The notes beneath the pieces were generated by a model. That model made no database searches, had not been told where the DNA came from, and was given only the letters and a program-made list of their open reading frames with translations. A stretch of 64,000 nucleotides of DNA. Source: Arthrobacter ulcerisalmonis. GTDB taxonomy: Bacteria; Actinomycetota; Actinomycetes; Actinomycetales; Micrococcaceae. A program made the position numbers and the translations under genes. This document shows positions 38,896 to 47,404 of the stretch, piece by piece (the stretch's first letter is position 1; each line of letters starts with the position of its first letter). The DNA lies in contig NZ_UXAU01000038.1 in NCBI RefSeq assembly GCF_900609065.1, positions 274,232 through 338,231 of the forward strand, written 5' to 3'.

Positions 38896-40779
38896 TCAGG
38901 CCGCGAGGACCGGTGCGAAGAACGCAGCCAGTTCGTCCGTTGCGGTCAGCGGGAGGACAGCCGCAACGTACTGGTCTGGCCGGACTACCACTACTACGCC
39001 GTCCCGGGACAGGCCACGGACGTCAAAGATGTCAGCGTCGGGCACCGTTCCGTACACCTTTTCCAGGTCGGTCAGCCGGAACGGGCCAACCTGGGGCCGG
39101 AAGACGGCTGGGACCGCGTTGATGTCGATGTCTTCGTGCGGCTGCTGGTAGATCACCTTGATGTCGAACCAGGCATCGTCGTCCCCACCGGCAGGGGTTG
39201 CTGCGAGCGGTGACGTGGGAGCGGAACCGAGCCATTCGGCGAGGTCGGTGGTGGCGGACGCTGCACCGGGGAGGGCCGGATCGGCAAAGACGTAGATCCG
39301 CCAGCGACCGTCCGCCGTAGCTTGGTGGCCCAACTGCAACGGGTTGGTATCGCACACCCTGCACGCAACGGCAGACTTGAAGCGCTTGCCCACAGGGAAG
39401 CCGGTAGCGAGGTTTTGGTGGGTGGTGTCGGCCACGATCAGGGACGGCGTATATTCCGTCATGAAACCAGCCGGGAACTCTGCCGTCCGCACGTAGAAGT
39501 CTTCAAGTTCGGAGGGGCTCTCAAAATCTTCAGGCCTTTTTGCCATCATACTGGACCAGGTCTTGTCGAAATCGATGAGATTTTTGGCCACAACCTGGCG
39601 TTCCGCCGAGTAGGTGGACAGCAGGGATTCCGGGCTCCGGCCAGTCAGCACGTGGCCCAACTTCCAGGCGATGTTGAAGCCGTCCTGCATGGACACGTTC
39701 ATGCCCTGCCCAGCTTTCGCGGAGTGGGTATGGCAGGCGTCGCCGGTGATGAAGACGCGCGGCGACCGGTGACCCAGGTCTGCCGGCAGCACGTCGTCGA
39801 ACCGGTCAGTGAGCCGGTGGCCCACCTCGTAGACGCTGTGCCAGGCAACGTTGCGGACCTCCACGGTGTAAGGCTGCATGATGTGGTTGGCCTTGGCAAT
39901 GATCTGTTCAACAGTGGTGTTGCGGACGTTGCCGTTATCGTCCTCGGCCACCTCACCGAGGTCCACGTACATCCGGAACAGGTGCCCACCTTCACGGGGA
40001 ATGAGCAGAATCGATCCGCCGTCGTGGGATTGGATGGCGCATTTGAGCCGAATGTCGGGGAAGTCGGTGCTGGCCACCACGTCCATGACACCCCAGGCGT
40101 GATTGGCCTTGTCTCCGGCCAGCGTGCAGCCAATGGCGGAGCGGACCTTGCTGCGAGCTCCGTCGGCGCCGATGACATACTTGGCGTTGACGGTTCGCGT
40201 GGCGCCTGCATCCGGTCCGTCGCTGCGAACCAGGGTGACCTTGACCGGGTACTCCCCCGATTCGGAGACCTCCAGGCCCTGGAAATCCCAACCGAAATCC
40301 GGCACGAGTCGTGCGGCCGAGCGGGCAGCGTATTCGGCAAAGTAGTCGAGGACCCGGGCCTGGTTGACGATCAGATGCCTGAATTCGCTGATCCCCGTTT
40401 CGTCGTCCTTGGCCCGGCCGCCTCGGACGATTTTCGTGGGGTCCTGAGCATCTGGGCGCCAGAAAGCCATCTCAGTAATCCAATAAGCCTCAGACGTGAT
40501 GGCCTCGGCGAAGCCGAACGCCTGGAACGTCTCGACGCTGCGCGCCTGGATGCCGTCTGCCTGGCCAATGGCCAACCTGCCGCCGCGACGCTCCACGATC
40601 CGGGTGCTGATCGCCGGGAATTGGGAAAGCTGGGCAGCTGCAAGCATGCCCGCGGGACCGCTGCCAACAATCAGCACATCCATGTGCTCGGGCAGCTCAG
40701 CGGGCCGATCGATGCCAGTCCCAGCAGGGGCCTGAATGCGCGGGTCGCCAGATACGTAGCCGTGATGGTGAAACTGCAC
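38896..40779 (-). CDS. MobA-like FAD-dependent aromatic hydroxylase
   Basis: A 627-residue class A flavoprotein monooxygenase of the phenol 2-monooxygenase group, closest in feel to Comamonas 3-hydroxybenzoate 4-hydroxylase (MobA). FAD-binding GSGPAGMLAAAQL (about 40), LAIGQADGIQARS, GADGARSKVR, FITGDACHTHSAKAGQGMN, and a C-terminal thioredoxin-like domain ending in VVVRPDQYVAAVLPL. GTG 40779 matches the family start (MQFH) and has a GAGGA ribosome-binding site. In this context it may hydroxylate a hydroxyphenylacetate to homoprotocatechuate; 3-hydroxybenzoate is the alternative. Confidence 0.88.
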   Translation of the reverse strand: MQFHHHGYVSGDPRIQAPAGTGIDRPAELPEHMDVLIVGSGPAGMLAAAQLSQFPAISTRIVERRGGRLAIGQADGIQARSVETFQAFGFAEAITSEAYWITEMAFWRPDAQDPTKIVRGGRAKDDETGISEFRHLIVNQARVLDYFAEYAARSAARLVPDFGWDFQGLEVSESGEYPVKVTLVRSDGPDAGATRTVNAKYVIGADGARSKVRSAIGCTLAGDKANHAWGVMDVVASTDFPDIRLKCAIQSHDGGSILLIPREGGHLFRMYVDLGEVAEDDNGNVRNTTVEQIIAKANHIMQPYTVEVRNVAWHSVYEVGHRLTDRFDDVLPADLGHRSPRVFITGDACHTHSAKAGQGMNVSMQDGFNIAWKLGHVLTGRSPESLLSTYSAERQVVAKNLIDFDKTWSSMMAKRPEDFESPSELEDFYVRTAEFPAGFMTEYTPSLIVADTTHQNLATGFPVGKRFKSAVACRVCDTNPLQLGHQATADGRWRIYVFADPALPGAASATTDLAEWLGSAPTSPLAATPAGGDDDAWFDIKVIYQQPHEDIDINAVPAVFRPQVGPFRLTDLEKVYGTVPDADIFDVRGLSRDGVVVVVRPDQYVAAVLPLTATDELAAFFAPVLAA

Positions 40780-40821
40780 GGGATTCCTCACTTCATTGTC
40801 AGGCGGAAACTGCCTTGCTCG

Positions 40822-40855
40822 TTCGATAATAGAATTGGTGGTTCAATAATCGAAT
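40822..40855. promoter_or_regulatory. Tandem dyad operators of the MobA-like gene
   Basis: TTCGATAATAGAAT (40822-40835) and TTCAATAATCGAAT (40842-40855) share TTC-N-ATAAT-N-GAA dyad symmetry and are spaced exactly 20 bp, about two helical turns. They lie 43-76 bp upstream of the hydroxylase start in an unusually AT-rich patch, as expected for an operator pair over its promoter. The regulator is unknown and differs in motif from the site at 40965. Confidence 0.5.
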
Positions 40856-40934
40856 TGTTCGTTGCCAAGAAGCCTACGGCAAGGATGATGCAGGTCACAA
40901 CCACGGTTTTTGAGAGCCTGAAACAATGCAGGTC

Positions 40935-40974
40935 TTGACGAATCGCGCTTTGTGGACCATAGTTTCGTATACGA
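40935..40974 (+). promoter_or_regulatory. Promoter and FadR-type operator of the hpa operon
   Basis: A sigma-70-like promoter: TTGACG (40935-40940), 17-bp spacer, CATAGT (40958-40963). The perfect palindrome TCGTATACGA (40965-40974) covers the expected start near 40970 and fits the TNGT-AC-NA pattern of GntR/FadR-family operators. The operon encodes such a regulator at 42471, suggesting autoregulated repression relieved by a pathway intermediate. Confidence 0.6.
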
Positions 40975-40999
40975 TTTCGTACTCGATGAGGAGGGTTAC

Positions 41000-42478
41000 T
41001 TGGAACAGGTCACAGACCACTTTCTAGCCGCGACGGGCAAGGTCATCGCGGTACACCTCAACTATCCCAGCCGTGCGGCGCAACGCGGCCGGACGCCATT
41101 GCAACCGTCTTACTTTTTGAAACCCACCAGTTCATTGGTGGCAGGCGCCGGCACCGTGGAGCGGCCTCTCGGCTGCGAATTGCTGGGCTACGAAGGCGAA
41201 GTGGCCCTGGTCATCGGCACAACTGCCCGCCGGGTCAGCCTTGAGGACGCCTGGAACCATGTCGCCTGGGTGACCGCCAGCAACGACCTCGGCGTCTACG
41301 ATCTGCGCTACGCCGACAAGGGCTCGAACGTCCGGTCCAAAGGCGGCGATGGGTTCACCCCGGTGGGCCCCGCGCTCGTCCCGGCTCCCGCCGTCGACCC
41401 CGCCGGCCTGCGACTGCGCACCTGGCACAACGGCGAACTGGTCCAGGACGACACCACCGAAGACCTCCTCTTCCCGTTCGCGCGCCTGGTGGCAGACCTC
41501 TCCCAGCTCATGACCCTCCACGAGGGGGACGTCATCCTCACCGGCACGCCCGCCGGCGCTTCGGTCGCGGTGCCTGGCGACGTCGTGGAGGTCGAGGTAA
41601 GTACGACGGCGGCAGTGGACGGCGGTGAAACACTGAGCAGCGGCAGGCTGGCCACCACAGTCACGGCTGGCACCGTGCCATTTGCGGACTTTGGTGCGCG
41701 GCCAAAAACGGACGACCTGCAGCGTGAAGAAGCCTACGGATCGCGCGCAGCTGCAGGCCTTCCCGTCCTGGCCAGCGTGCTCACTCCTGAGCTGAAGGCG
41801 AAGCTGGAAAGCGTAGCCACCGCCACCTTGTCCTCGCAGCTGCGCAAGCGCGGCCTGAACAATGTCAGCATCGACGGTCTCCAGGCCACGCGGCCCGGTG
41901 CAAAGGTGGTGGGTCTGGCCCGCACCCTTCGGTACGTCCCCAACCGGGAAGACCTCTTCACGTCCCACGGTGCCGGTTTCAACGCCCAGAAACGAGCGAT
42001 TGACTCGGTCAACGAGGGCGAAATCCTGGTGATGGAAGCCCGCGGCGAAAAGGGCACCGGCACTGTGGGTGACATCCTCGCCTTGCGGGCCCAGGTTCGT
42101 GGCGCAGCAGCCATCATCACCGACGGCGGCGTTCGCGACTTTACCGCTGTGGCCGGACTCGATATGCCCACATTCTTCGCCAACCCGCATCCAGCAGTCT
42201 TGGGCCGCCGCCACATTCCGTGGGACACGGACATCACCATTGCGTGTGGTGGCACCACCGTGCAGCCGGGCGACATCATTGTGGCGGACACCGACGGCAT
42301 CCTGGTGATCCCGCCGGCCATCGCCGAGGAGCTGGTGGATGAATGCATCCAGCAGGAGAAGGAAGAGGCGTTCATCTTCAGCATGGTCAAGGACGGCAAC
42401 AGCGTGGACGGGCTCTACCCCATGAACGCTGCCTGGCGGGCTCGGTTCGCTGAATGGGAAGCCAACCACAATGCCTAG
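41000..42478 (+). CDS. FAH-domain / RraA-domain fusion (HpaG-like isomerase/decarboxylase)
   Basis: A 492-residue protein. Residues about 1-230 form a fumarylacetoacetate hydrolase domain (metal glutamates in YEGEVALVIG at about 65 and 67, SNDLGVYDLRYADKG, ILTGTPAG). Residues about 265-465 are RraA/HMG-aldolase-like (GDILALRAQVRG, then DGGVRDF with the catalytic Arg-Asp near 379-380). Classical HpaG has two FAH halves, one for decarboxylation and one for isomerisation. Here the second is replaced, so the RraA part may decarboxylate. TTG 41000 has a GAGGAGG site at the right spacing; an earlier GTG at 40952 would lie upstream of the -10 box. It overlaps gntR by 8 bp. Confidence 0.85.
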   Translation: MEQVTDHFLAATGKVIAVHLNYPSRAAQRGRTPLQPSYFLKPTSSLVAGAGTVERPLGCELLGYEGEVALVIGTTARRVSLEDAWNHVAWVTASNDLGVYDLRYADKGSNVRSKGGDGFTPVGPALVPAPAVDPAGLRLRTWHNGELVQDDTTEDLLFPFARLVADLSQLMTLHEGDVILTGTPAGASVAVPGDVVEVEVSTTAAVDGGETLSSGRLATTVTAGTVPFADFGARPKTDDLQREEAYGSRAAAGLPVLASVLTPELKAKLESVATATLSSQLRKRGLNNVSIDGLQATRPGAKVVGLARTLRYVPNREDLFTSHGAGFNAQKRAIDSVNEGEILVMEARGEKGTGTVGDILALRAQVRGAAAIITDGGVRDFTAVAGLDMPTFFANPHPAVLGRRHIPWDTDITIACGGTTVQPGDIIVADTDGILVIPPAIAEELVDECIQQEKEEAFIFSMVKDGNSVDGLYPMNAAWRARFAEWEANHNA

Positions 42479-43139
42479 GACGTTGGGTCCAGACACAGTC
42501 GCCACGAGTAAGTCCGAGCGGGCCTACGACTTCGTCAAGGCTCGGATTGTTGCCGGCACCTACTCCCCCGGGCACCGCTTGGTGCTGGCGAAGATCGGCG
42601 AGGACCTTGGCGTCAGCGTGGTTCCCGTTCGGGAGGCCATCCGTCGACTCGAGGCCGAAGGGCTGGTCACGTTCGAACGGAATGTGGGTGCCACCGTTGC
42701 AGGCATTGATCCCACCGAGTACCTCTACACCATGCAGACCCTGAGCATTGTGGAAGGTGCTGCCACTGCGCTGTCCGCACCTTTGATTGGCGCCGCCGAT
42801 GTGGCGCGGGCTCGGGCCATCAACGCAGAAATGCGTGACTGCCTGGAACACTTTGACCCGGTCCGGTTCACCGCGCTCAACCAGGACTTCCACAGCGTCT
42901 TGTTTGAGCATTGCCCCAACCCGCACATCCTGGATCTGGTCCATCGAGGCTGGAACCGCCTGGCCTCCCTCCGGTCATCGACCTTCCGTTTTGTCCCTGG
43001 CCGGGCGCACGAGTCCGTGGCAGAACATGAAGCCCTCTTGACCCTGATCGAATCCGGATCCGACTCCGACACCATCGAAAAGGCGGCGCGACTGCACCGC
43101 TCTGCCACCCTTGACGCCTATCTCCGCCTCACTCCCTAA
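42471..43139 (+). CDS. GntR-family regulator with FCD domain
   Basis: A 222-residue repressor-type protein. The N-terminal winged helix-turn-helix (RAYDFVKARIVAGTYSPG, VPVREAIRRLEAEGLV) is followed by an FCD ligand domain with the helical histidine positions typical of metal-assisted effector binding (NQDFHSVLFEHC, then AEHEALL and RLHRSA). It starts at ATG 42471, overlapping the upstream stop by 8 bp, and probably controls the operon through the TCGTATACGA site at 40965. Confidence 0.92.
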   Translation: MPRTLGPDTVATSKSERAYDFVKARIVAGTYSPGHRLVLAKIGEDLGVSVVPVREAIRRLEAEGLVTFERNVGATVAGIDPTEYLYTMQTLSIVEGAATALSAPLIGAADVARARAINAEMRDCLEHFDPVRFTALNQDFHSVLFEHCPNPHILDLVHRGWNRLASLRSSTFRFVPGRAHESVAEHEALLTLIESGSDSDTIEKAARLHRSATLDAYLRLTP

Positions 43140-43149
43140 GGAAGTACTC

Positions 43150-44652
43150 ATGACGTTCACGGCTGAACAGCACACTCCCCAGGACCTTCCCACCCACATC
43201 CAGCACTACATCAACGGCGAGTTCGTTGACTCCGTCTCTGGGAAGACTTTCGACGTTCTGGACCCCGTATCCAACGCCAACTACGCCACGGCAGCCGCCG
43301 GCCAGAAAGAGGACATCGACCTCGCTGTGGCAGCCGCCAAGGAGGCTTTCGCCAGCGGCCCCTGGCCACGGATGAAGCCCCGGGAACGGGCCCGGATCCT
43401 GAACCGGATTGCCGATGCCGTGGAAGCCCAGGAGTCTCGACTGGCTGAGCTGGAAACCTTCGACACCGGCCTTCCCATCACGCAGGCGAAGGGCCAAGCG
43501 TTGCGCGCGGCGGAAAACTTCCGCTTCTTCGCTGACTTGATTGTGGCCCAGTTCGACGACGCCATGAAGGTCCCTGGTTCGCAGATCAACTATGTCAACC
43601 GCAAGCCGATTGGCGTTGCCGGGCTGATCACCCCCTGGAACACGCCGTTCATGCTGGAGTCCTGGAAGCTCGCCCCGGCTTTGGCCACCGGCAACACCGT
43701 GGTCCTGAAGCCAGCCGAGTTCACTCCCCTCTCGGCTTCCCTCTGGGCCACCATCTTCAAGGACGCAGGCCTCCCTGACGGTGTCTTCAACCTGGTCAAT
43801 GGGCTTGGCGAGGAAGCCGGTGACGCCCTGGTCAAGCACCCGGACGTTCCACTGATCTCGTTCACCGGTGAGACCACCACCGGCCAGACCATCTTCCGGA
43901 ACGCTGCCACCAACCTCAAGGGCCTGTCCATGGAGCTTGGCGGGAAGTCCCCCTGCGTCGTTTTCGCCGATGCAGACCTGGACGCTGCTATCGATTCGGC
44001 GCTCTTCGGTGTGTTCTCGCTGAACGGTGAACGGTGCACCGCGGGATCTCGCATCCTGGTGGAGCGGGCCATCTACGAGGAATTCTGCGAGAAGTTCGCC
44101 GCCCGCGCCAAGAACATCGTGGTGGGCGACCCGCACGATCCCAAGACGCAGGTGGGTGCGCTGGTCCACCCGGAGCACTTCGCCAAGGTTGCCTCCTACG
44201 TGGAGATCGGCAAGTCAGAGGGCCGGCTGTTGGCCGGCGGTGGACGCCCCGAAGGCCTGCCGACGGGCAACTACATCGCCCCGACCGTTTTCGCCGATGT
44301 GTCCCCGGATGCGCGGATCTTCCAAGAAGAGATCTTCGGCCCGGTTGTGGCCATCACGCCTTTCGAGAACGACGACGAGGCGCTGGCTTTGGCCAACAAC
44401 ACCAAGTACGGCCTCGCCGCCTACATCTGGACCCAAAACCTGACCCGGGCCCATAACTTCTCGCAGAACGTCGAGGCCGGCATGGTGTGGCTGAACAGCC
44501 ACAACGTCCGCGACCTGCGCACCCCATTCGGCGGCGTCAAGTCCTCAGGCCTGGGCCACGAAGGCGGCTACCGCTCCATCGATTTCTACACCGACCAGCA
44601 GGCCGTGCACATCACGCTCGGTTCGGTCCACACCCCCAAGTTCGGCGCCTGA
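43150..44652 (+). CDS. hpaE: 5-carboxymethyl-2-hydroxymuconate semialdehyde dehydrogenase
   Basis: A 500-residue NAD-dependent aldehyde dehydrogenase oxidising the ring-cleavage product of HpaD. It has the NAD-binding ITPWNTPFMLESWKLAPALATGN region, the catalytic base glutamate in MELGGKSP, and the nucleophile in GERCTAGSR (about 302). Context between gntR and hpaD fixes the pathway role. The start is ATG 43150. Confidence 0.93.
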   Translation: MTFTAEQHTPQDLPTHIQHYINGEFVDSVSGKTFDVLDPVSNANYATAAAGQKEDIDLAVAAAKEAFASGPWPRMKPRERARILNRIADAVEAQESRLAELETFDTGLPITQAKGQALRAAENFRFFADLIVAQFDDAMKVPGSQINYVNRKPIGVAGLITPWNTPFMLESWKLAPALATGNTVVLKPAEFTPLSASLWATIFKDAGLPDGVFNLVNGLGEEAGDALVKHPDVPLISFTGETTTGQTIFRNAATNLKGLSMELGGKSPCVVFADADLDAAIDSALFGVFSLNGERCTAGSRILVERAIYEEFCEKFAARAKNIVVGDPHDPKTQVGALVHPEHFAKVASYVEIGKSEGRLLAGGGRPEGLPTGNYIAPTVFADVSPDARIFQEEIFGPVVAITPFENDDEALALANNTKYGLAAYIWTQNLTRAHNFSQNVEAGMVWLNSHNVRDLRTPFGGVKSSGLGHEGGYRSIDFYTDQQAVHITLGSVHTPKFGA

Positions 44653-44654
44653 CC

Positions 44655-44718
44655 CCAACTAGCTCGCACTTGTTGTCGTTTTGGACCCTCAAAACGACAA
44701 CAACTGCTAGTTAGTTGG
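44655..44718. repeat. REP-like double inverted repeat between hpaE and hpaD
   Basis: TGTTGTCGTTTTG (44671-44683) pairs perfectly with CAAAACGACAACA (44690-44702) around a 6-base loop. An outer arm, AACTAGC with GCTAGTT, extends the stem. No U-tract follows, so it looks like a REP-type or mRNA-processing hairpin, able to set unequal hpaE and hpaD expression. Confidence 0.8.
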
Positions 44719-44754
44719 GAACTTCAGCACACCTTTCGAAGAAGAGAGAACCTC

Positions 44755-45828
44755 ATGACCAACCGTGTCCCTACCCCCTCCGTCCCGGCCCCGGACATCG
44801 TCCGCTGCGCCTACATGGAACTCATCGTCACCGACCTCGCCAAGTCCCGCGCGTTCTATGTTGATGTTTTGGGCCTGCACGTCACCGAGGAAGACGAGAA
44901 CGCCATCTACCTGCGCTCCCTCGAGGAGTTCATCCACCACAACCTCGTCCTCCGCAAAGGCCCCATCGCCGCTGTCGCGTCCTTCGCCTACCGGGTCAAA
45001 TCCCCCGCCGAAGTCGACGCCGCCGAGGCCTACTACCGCGAGTTGGGCTGCCGGGTTGAGCGCCGCAAGAACGGCTTCACCAAAGGCATCGGCGACTCCG
45101 TCCGTGTCGAAGACCCCCTCGGCTTCCCCTACGAATTCTTCTACGACACCGACCACGTCGAACGCCTCACCCAACGCTACGACCTCTACAGCGCCGGTGA
45201 ACTCGTCCGCCTCGACCACTTCAACCAGGTCACCCCCGACGTCCCCCGCGGCCGCGCCTACCTCGAAGACCTCGGCTTCCGCGTCTCCGAAGACATCAAA
45301 GACTCCAACGGCGTCACCTACGCCGCCTGGATGCACCGCAAACAAACCGTCCACGACACCGCCCTCACCGGCGGTGACGGCCCCCGCATGCACCACGTCG
45401 CGTTCGCCACCCACGAAAAGCACAACATCATCCAGATCTGCGACAAAATGGGCGCCCTGCGCATCAGCGACCGCATCGAACGCGGCCCCGGCCGCCACGG
45501 CGTGTCCAACGCCTTCTACCTCTACATCCTGGACCCCGACAACCACCGCATCGAGATCTACACCCAGGACTACTACACCGGAGACCCCGACAACCCCACC
45601 ATCACCTGGGACGTCCACGACAACCAACGCCGCGACTGGTGGGGTAACTCCGTCGTCCCCTCCTGGTACACCGAAGCCTCCCTCGTCCTAGACCTCGACG
45701 GCAACCCCCAACCCGTCATCCCCCGCACCGACGCCTCCGAAATGGCCGTCACCGTCGGCGCCGACGGCTTCTCCTACACCCGCGAACCCGGCGAAGAAGC
45801 CGGCTTCAAACTCGGAACCCAACTCTGA
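44755..45828 (+). CDS. hpaD: Homoprotocatechuate (3,4-dihydroxyphenylacetate) 2,3-dioxygenase
   Basis: A 357-residue extradiol dioxygenase of the vicinal-oxygen-chelate type, matching Brevibacterium fuscum HPCD and Arthrobacter globiformis MndD in length and numbering: metal ligands H155, H214 and E267, second-sphere H200 and Y257. It cleaves homoprotocatechuate to 5-carboxymethyl-2-hydroxymuconate semialdehyde. Iron (HPCD) or manganese (MndD) cannot be told apart here. Codons are unusually C-ended with an open second frame, which suggests high expression. Confidence 0.97.
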   Translation: MTNRVPTPSVPAPDIVRCAYMELIVTDLAKSRAFYVDVLGLHVTEEDENAIYLRSLEEFIHHNLVLRKGPIAAVASFAYRVKSPAEVDAAEAYYRELGCRVERRKNGFTKGIGDSVRVEDPLGFPYEFFYDTDHVERLTQRYDLYSAGELVRLDHFNQVTPDVPRGRAYLEDLGFRVSEDIKDSNGVTYAAWMHRKQTVHDTALTGGDGPRMHHVAFATHEKHNIIQICDKMGALRISDRIERGPGRHGVSNAFYLYILDPDNHRIEIYTQDYYTGDPDNPTITWDVHDNQRRDWWGNSVVPSWYTEASLVLDLDGNPQPVIPRTDASEMAVTVGADGFSYTREPGEEAGFKLGTQL

Positions 45829-45830
45829 CC

Positions 45831-46616
45831 ATGATGGACGCAACGACCATTGAGGCCATTGCCGATGAACTGCTGGCAGCTGGCCGGAGCCGGACCCCGG
45901 TGCCGCGGCTTACTGCCCGTTACCCGGATATGACGGTGGCGGACTCCTACGCGGTACAGCGCCTCTGGCGGCAGCGCAACGAAGCAGCTGGACGAAAATT
46001 GGTGGGCCGCAAGATTGGCCTGACCTCGCGGGCCATGCAGCTGGCCACCGGCATCACCGAGCCGGACTACGGCGCGATCTTCGATGACATGGTGCTGGAC
46101 ACCGGCTGCTCCGTGGCATGGGACCAGTACACCCACCCGCGGGTGGAGGTGGAGTTGGCGTTTGTCCTGAAGACCGGGCTCAAGGGCCCGGGCTGCACGA
46201 TCTTCGACGTTCTCAACGCCACCGACTACGTTGTTCCCGCCCTCGAAATCCTCGATTCGAGGATCGAGATGGAAGGCCGGACCATCGTCGACACGATTTC
46301 GGATAACGCAGCAATGGGCGCCATGGTGGTGGGTGGGCGCCCCGTGCGGCCGGACGCCGTGGACCTCCGGTGGGTCTCGGCAATCCTCTATAAGAACCAG
46401 ACCGTGGAGGAAACCGGCGTCGCCGCCGGCGTCCTGGACCACCCGGCCAACGGCGTGCACTGGTTGGCGAACAAGATTGCCGCCCATGGCGACGAGATGA
46501 AAGCCGGAGACATCATCTTGGCCGGTTCCTTCACCCGACCCATGTGGGTGGCGAAGGGCGACACCGTGCACGCCGACTACGGACCCCTTGGAGTCGTGAC
46601 ATGCCAGTTCACCTAG
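45831..46616 (+). CDS. hpaH: 2-oxo-hept-4-ene-1,7-dioate hydratase
   Basis: A 261-residue member of the hydratase/FAH-fold family. It adds water to the 2-oxohept-ene-dioate of the pathway. It shows the metal-binding pattern PRVEVELAFVL, KIGLTSRAMQ and AGDIILAGSFTRPM. Two adjacent ATGs at 45831 and 45834 are possible starts, 2 bp after the hpaD stop. It overlaps hpaI by 16 bp. Confidence 0.93.
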   Translation: MMDATTIEAIADELLAAGRSRTPVPRLTARYPDMTVADSYAVQRLWRQRNEAAGRKLVGRKIGLTSRAMQLATGITEPDYGAIFDDMVLDTGCSVAWDQYTHPRVEVELAFVLKTGLKGPGCTIFDVLNATDYVVPALEILDSRIEMEGRTIVDTISDNAAMGAMVVGGRPVRPDAVDLRWVSAILYKNQTVEETGVAAGVLDHPANGVHWLANKIAAHGDEMKAGDIILAGSFTRPMWVAKGDTVHADYGPLGVVTCQFT

Positions 46617-47404
46617 GCCCCACGTTCCGGCACGCCTTGGCGTCCGCCGACCGGCCGTTGGCTGGCATGTGGGTCTGCTCCGGCAGCCCCCTGGTTGCTG
46701 AGCTCTGTGCCGGATCAGGCCTGGACTGGCTCCTGGTCGACGCCGAGCACAGCCCCAACGGGCTTGAAGCCATCCTTGCCCAGCTGCAAGCCATCCACGG
46801 CTATCCCGTCCACACCCTAGTCAGGCCGCCGGTGAACGACACCGTGGTCATCAAGCAGTACCTGGATCTGGGGGTCCAAAACCTGCTCATCCCCATGATC
46901 AACACCGTCGCGGAAGCCCAGGCTGCGGTAGCCGCGACCCGGTATCCGCCAGCAGGTGTCAGGGGCGTCGGCTCGGCTCTGGCGCGGGCCGCGCGCTGGA
47001 ACCGGGTGCCCGACTACCTGGCCAGCGCTGATGAGACCATCAGCGTCACCGTCCAGATCGAATCGACGGCGGCAGTGGCGGCAGTCGAGGACATCCTTGC
47101 CGTTGAAGGCGTCGACGCCATCTTCGTGGGCCCGTCAGACCTGGCAGCGTCCATGGGGCTGCTGGGCCAGCAGGAACACGCGGAGGTGATCGCCGCCGTC
47201 GAGCTGTGCCTCCACGCTGCCAAAGCGGCCGGAAAACCTGCCGGCGTCAACGCCTTCAACCCCACCACTGCCCAGCATTACCTCGACCAGGGCGCAGCAT
47301 TTGTGTTGGTGGGGGCCGACGTCGCCCTCCTCGCACGAGGCTCCGAAGCCCTGGCCGCACGGTTCGTCAAGCCCACCAACGGCGCATCGACGGCGAGTTA
47401 CTGA
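46601..47404 (+). CDS. hpaI: 4-hydroxy-2-oxo-heptane-1,7-dioate aldolase
   Basis: A 267-residue class II pyruvate aldolase that cleaves the last intermediate to pyruvate and succinic semialdehyde. Family motifs: WLLVDAEHSPNG, GVQNLLIPMI, VGPSDLAASMG, QIESTAAV (metal-binding Glu/Asp region) and ALARAARW. The start ATG 46601 lies inside hpaH. It is the last gene of the operon and overlaps the convergent next gene by 7 bp. Confidence 0.93.
   Translation: MPVHLGPTFRHALASADRPLAGMWVCSGSPLVAELCAGSGLDWLLVDAEHSPNGLEAILAQLQAIHGYPVHTLVRPPVNDTVVIKQYLDLGVQNLLIPMINTVAEAQAAVAATRYPPAGVRGVGSALARAARWNRVPDYLASADETISVTVQIESTAAVAAVEDILAVEGVDAIFVGPSDLAASMGLLGQQEHAEVIAAVELCLHAAKAAGKPAGVNAFNPTTAQHYLDQGAAFVLVGADVALLARGSEALAARFVKPTNGASTASY

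Noticed and set aside
39322..40938. Open frame of 538 codons opposite the MobA-like hydroxylase
   Set aside because: Antisense of a well-supported gene; no family resemblance and it crosses the divergent promoter.
40952..42478. GTG 40952 as the start of the FAH-RraA gene
   Set aside because: It lies upstream of the predicted -10 box and operator and has no ribosome-binding site, whereas TTG 41000 has GAGGAGG at ideal spacing.
44765..45691. Open frame of 308 codons inside hpaD
   Set aside because: It is made almost only of Ser, Thr, Pro and Ala, produced by the C-ended codons of hpaD, which has all active-site residues.
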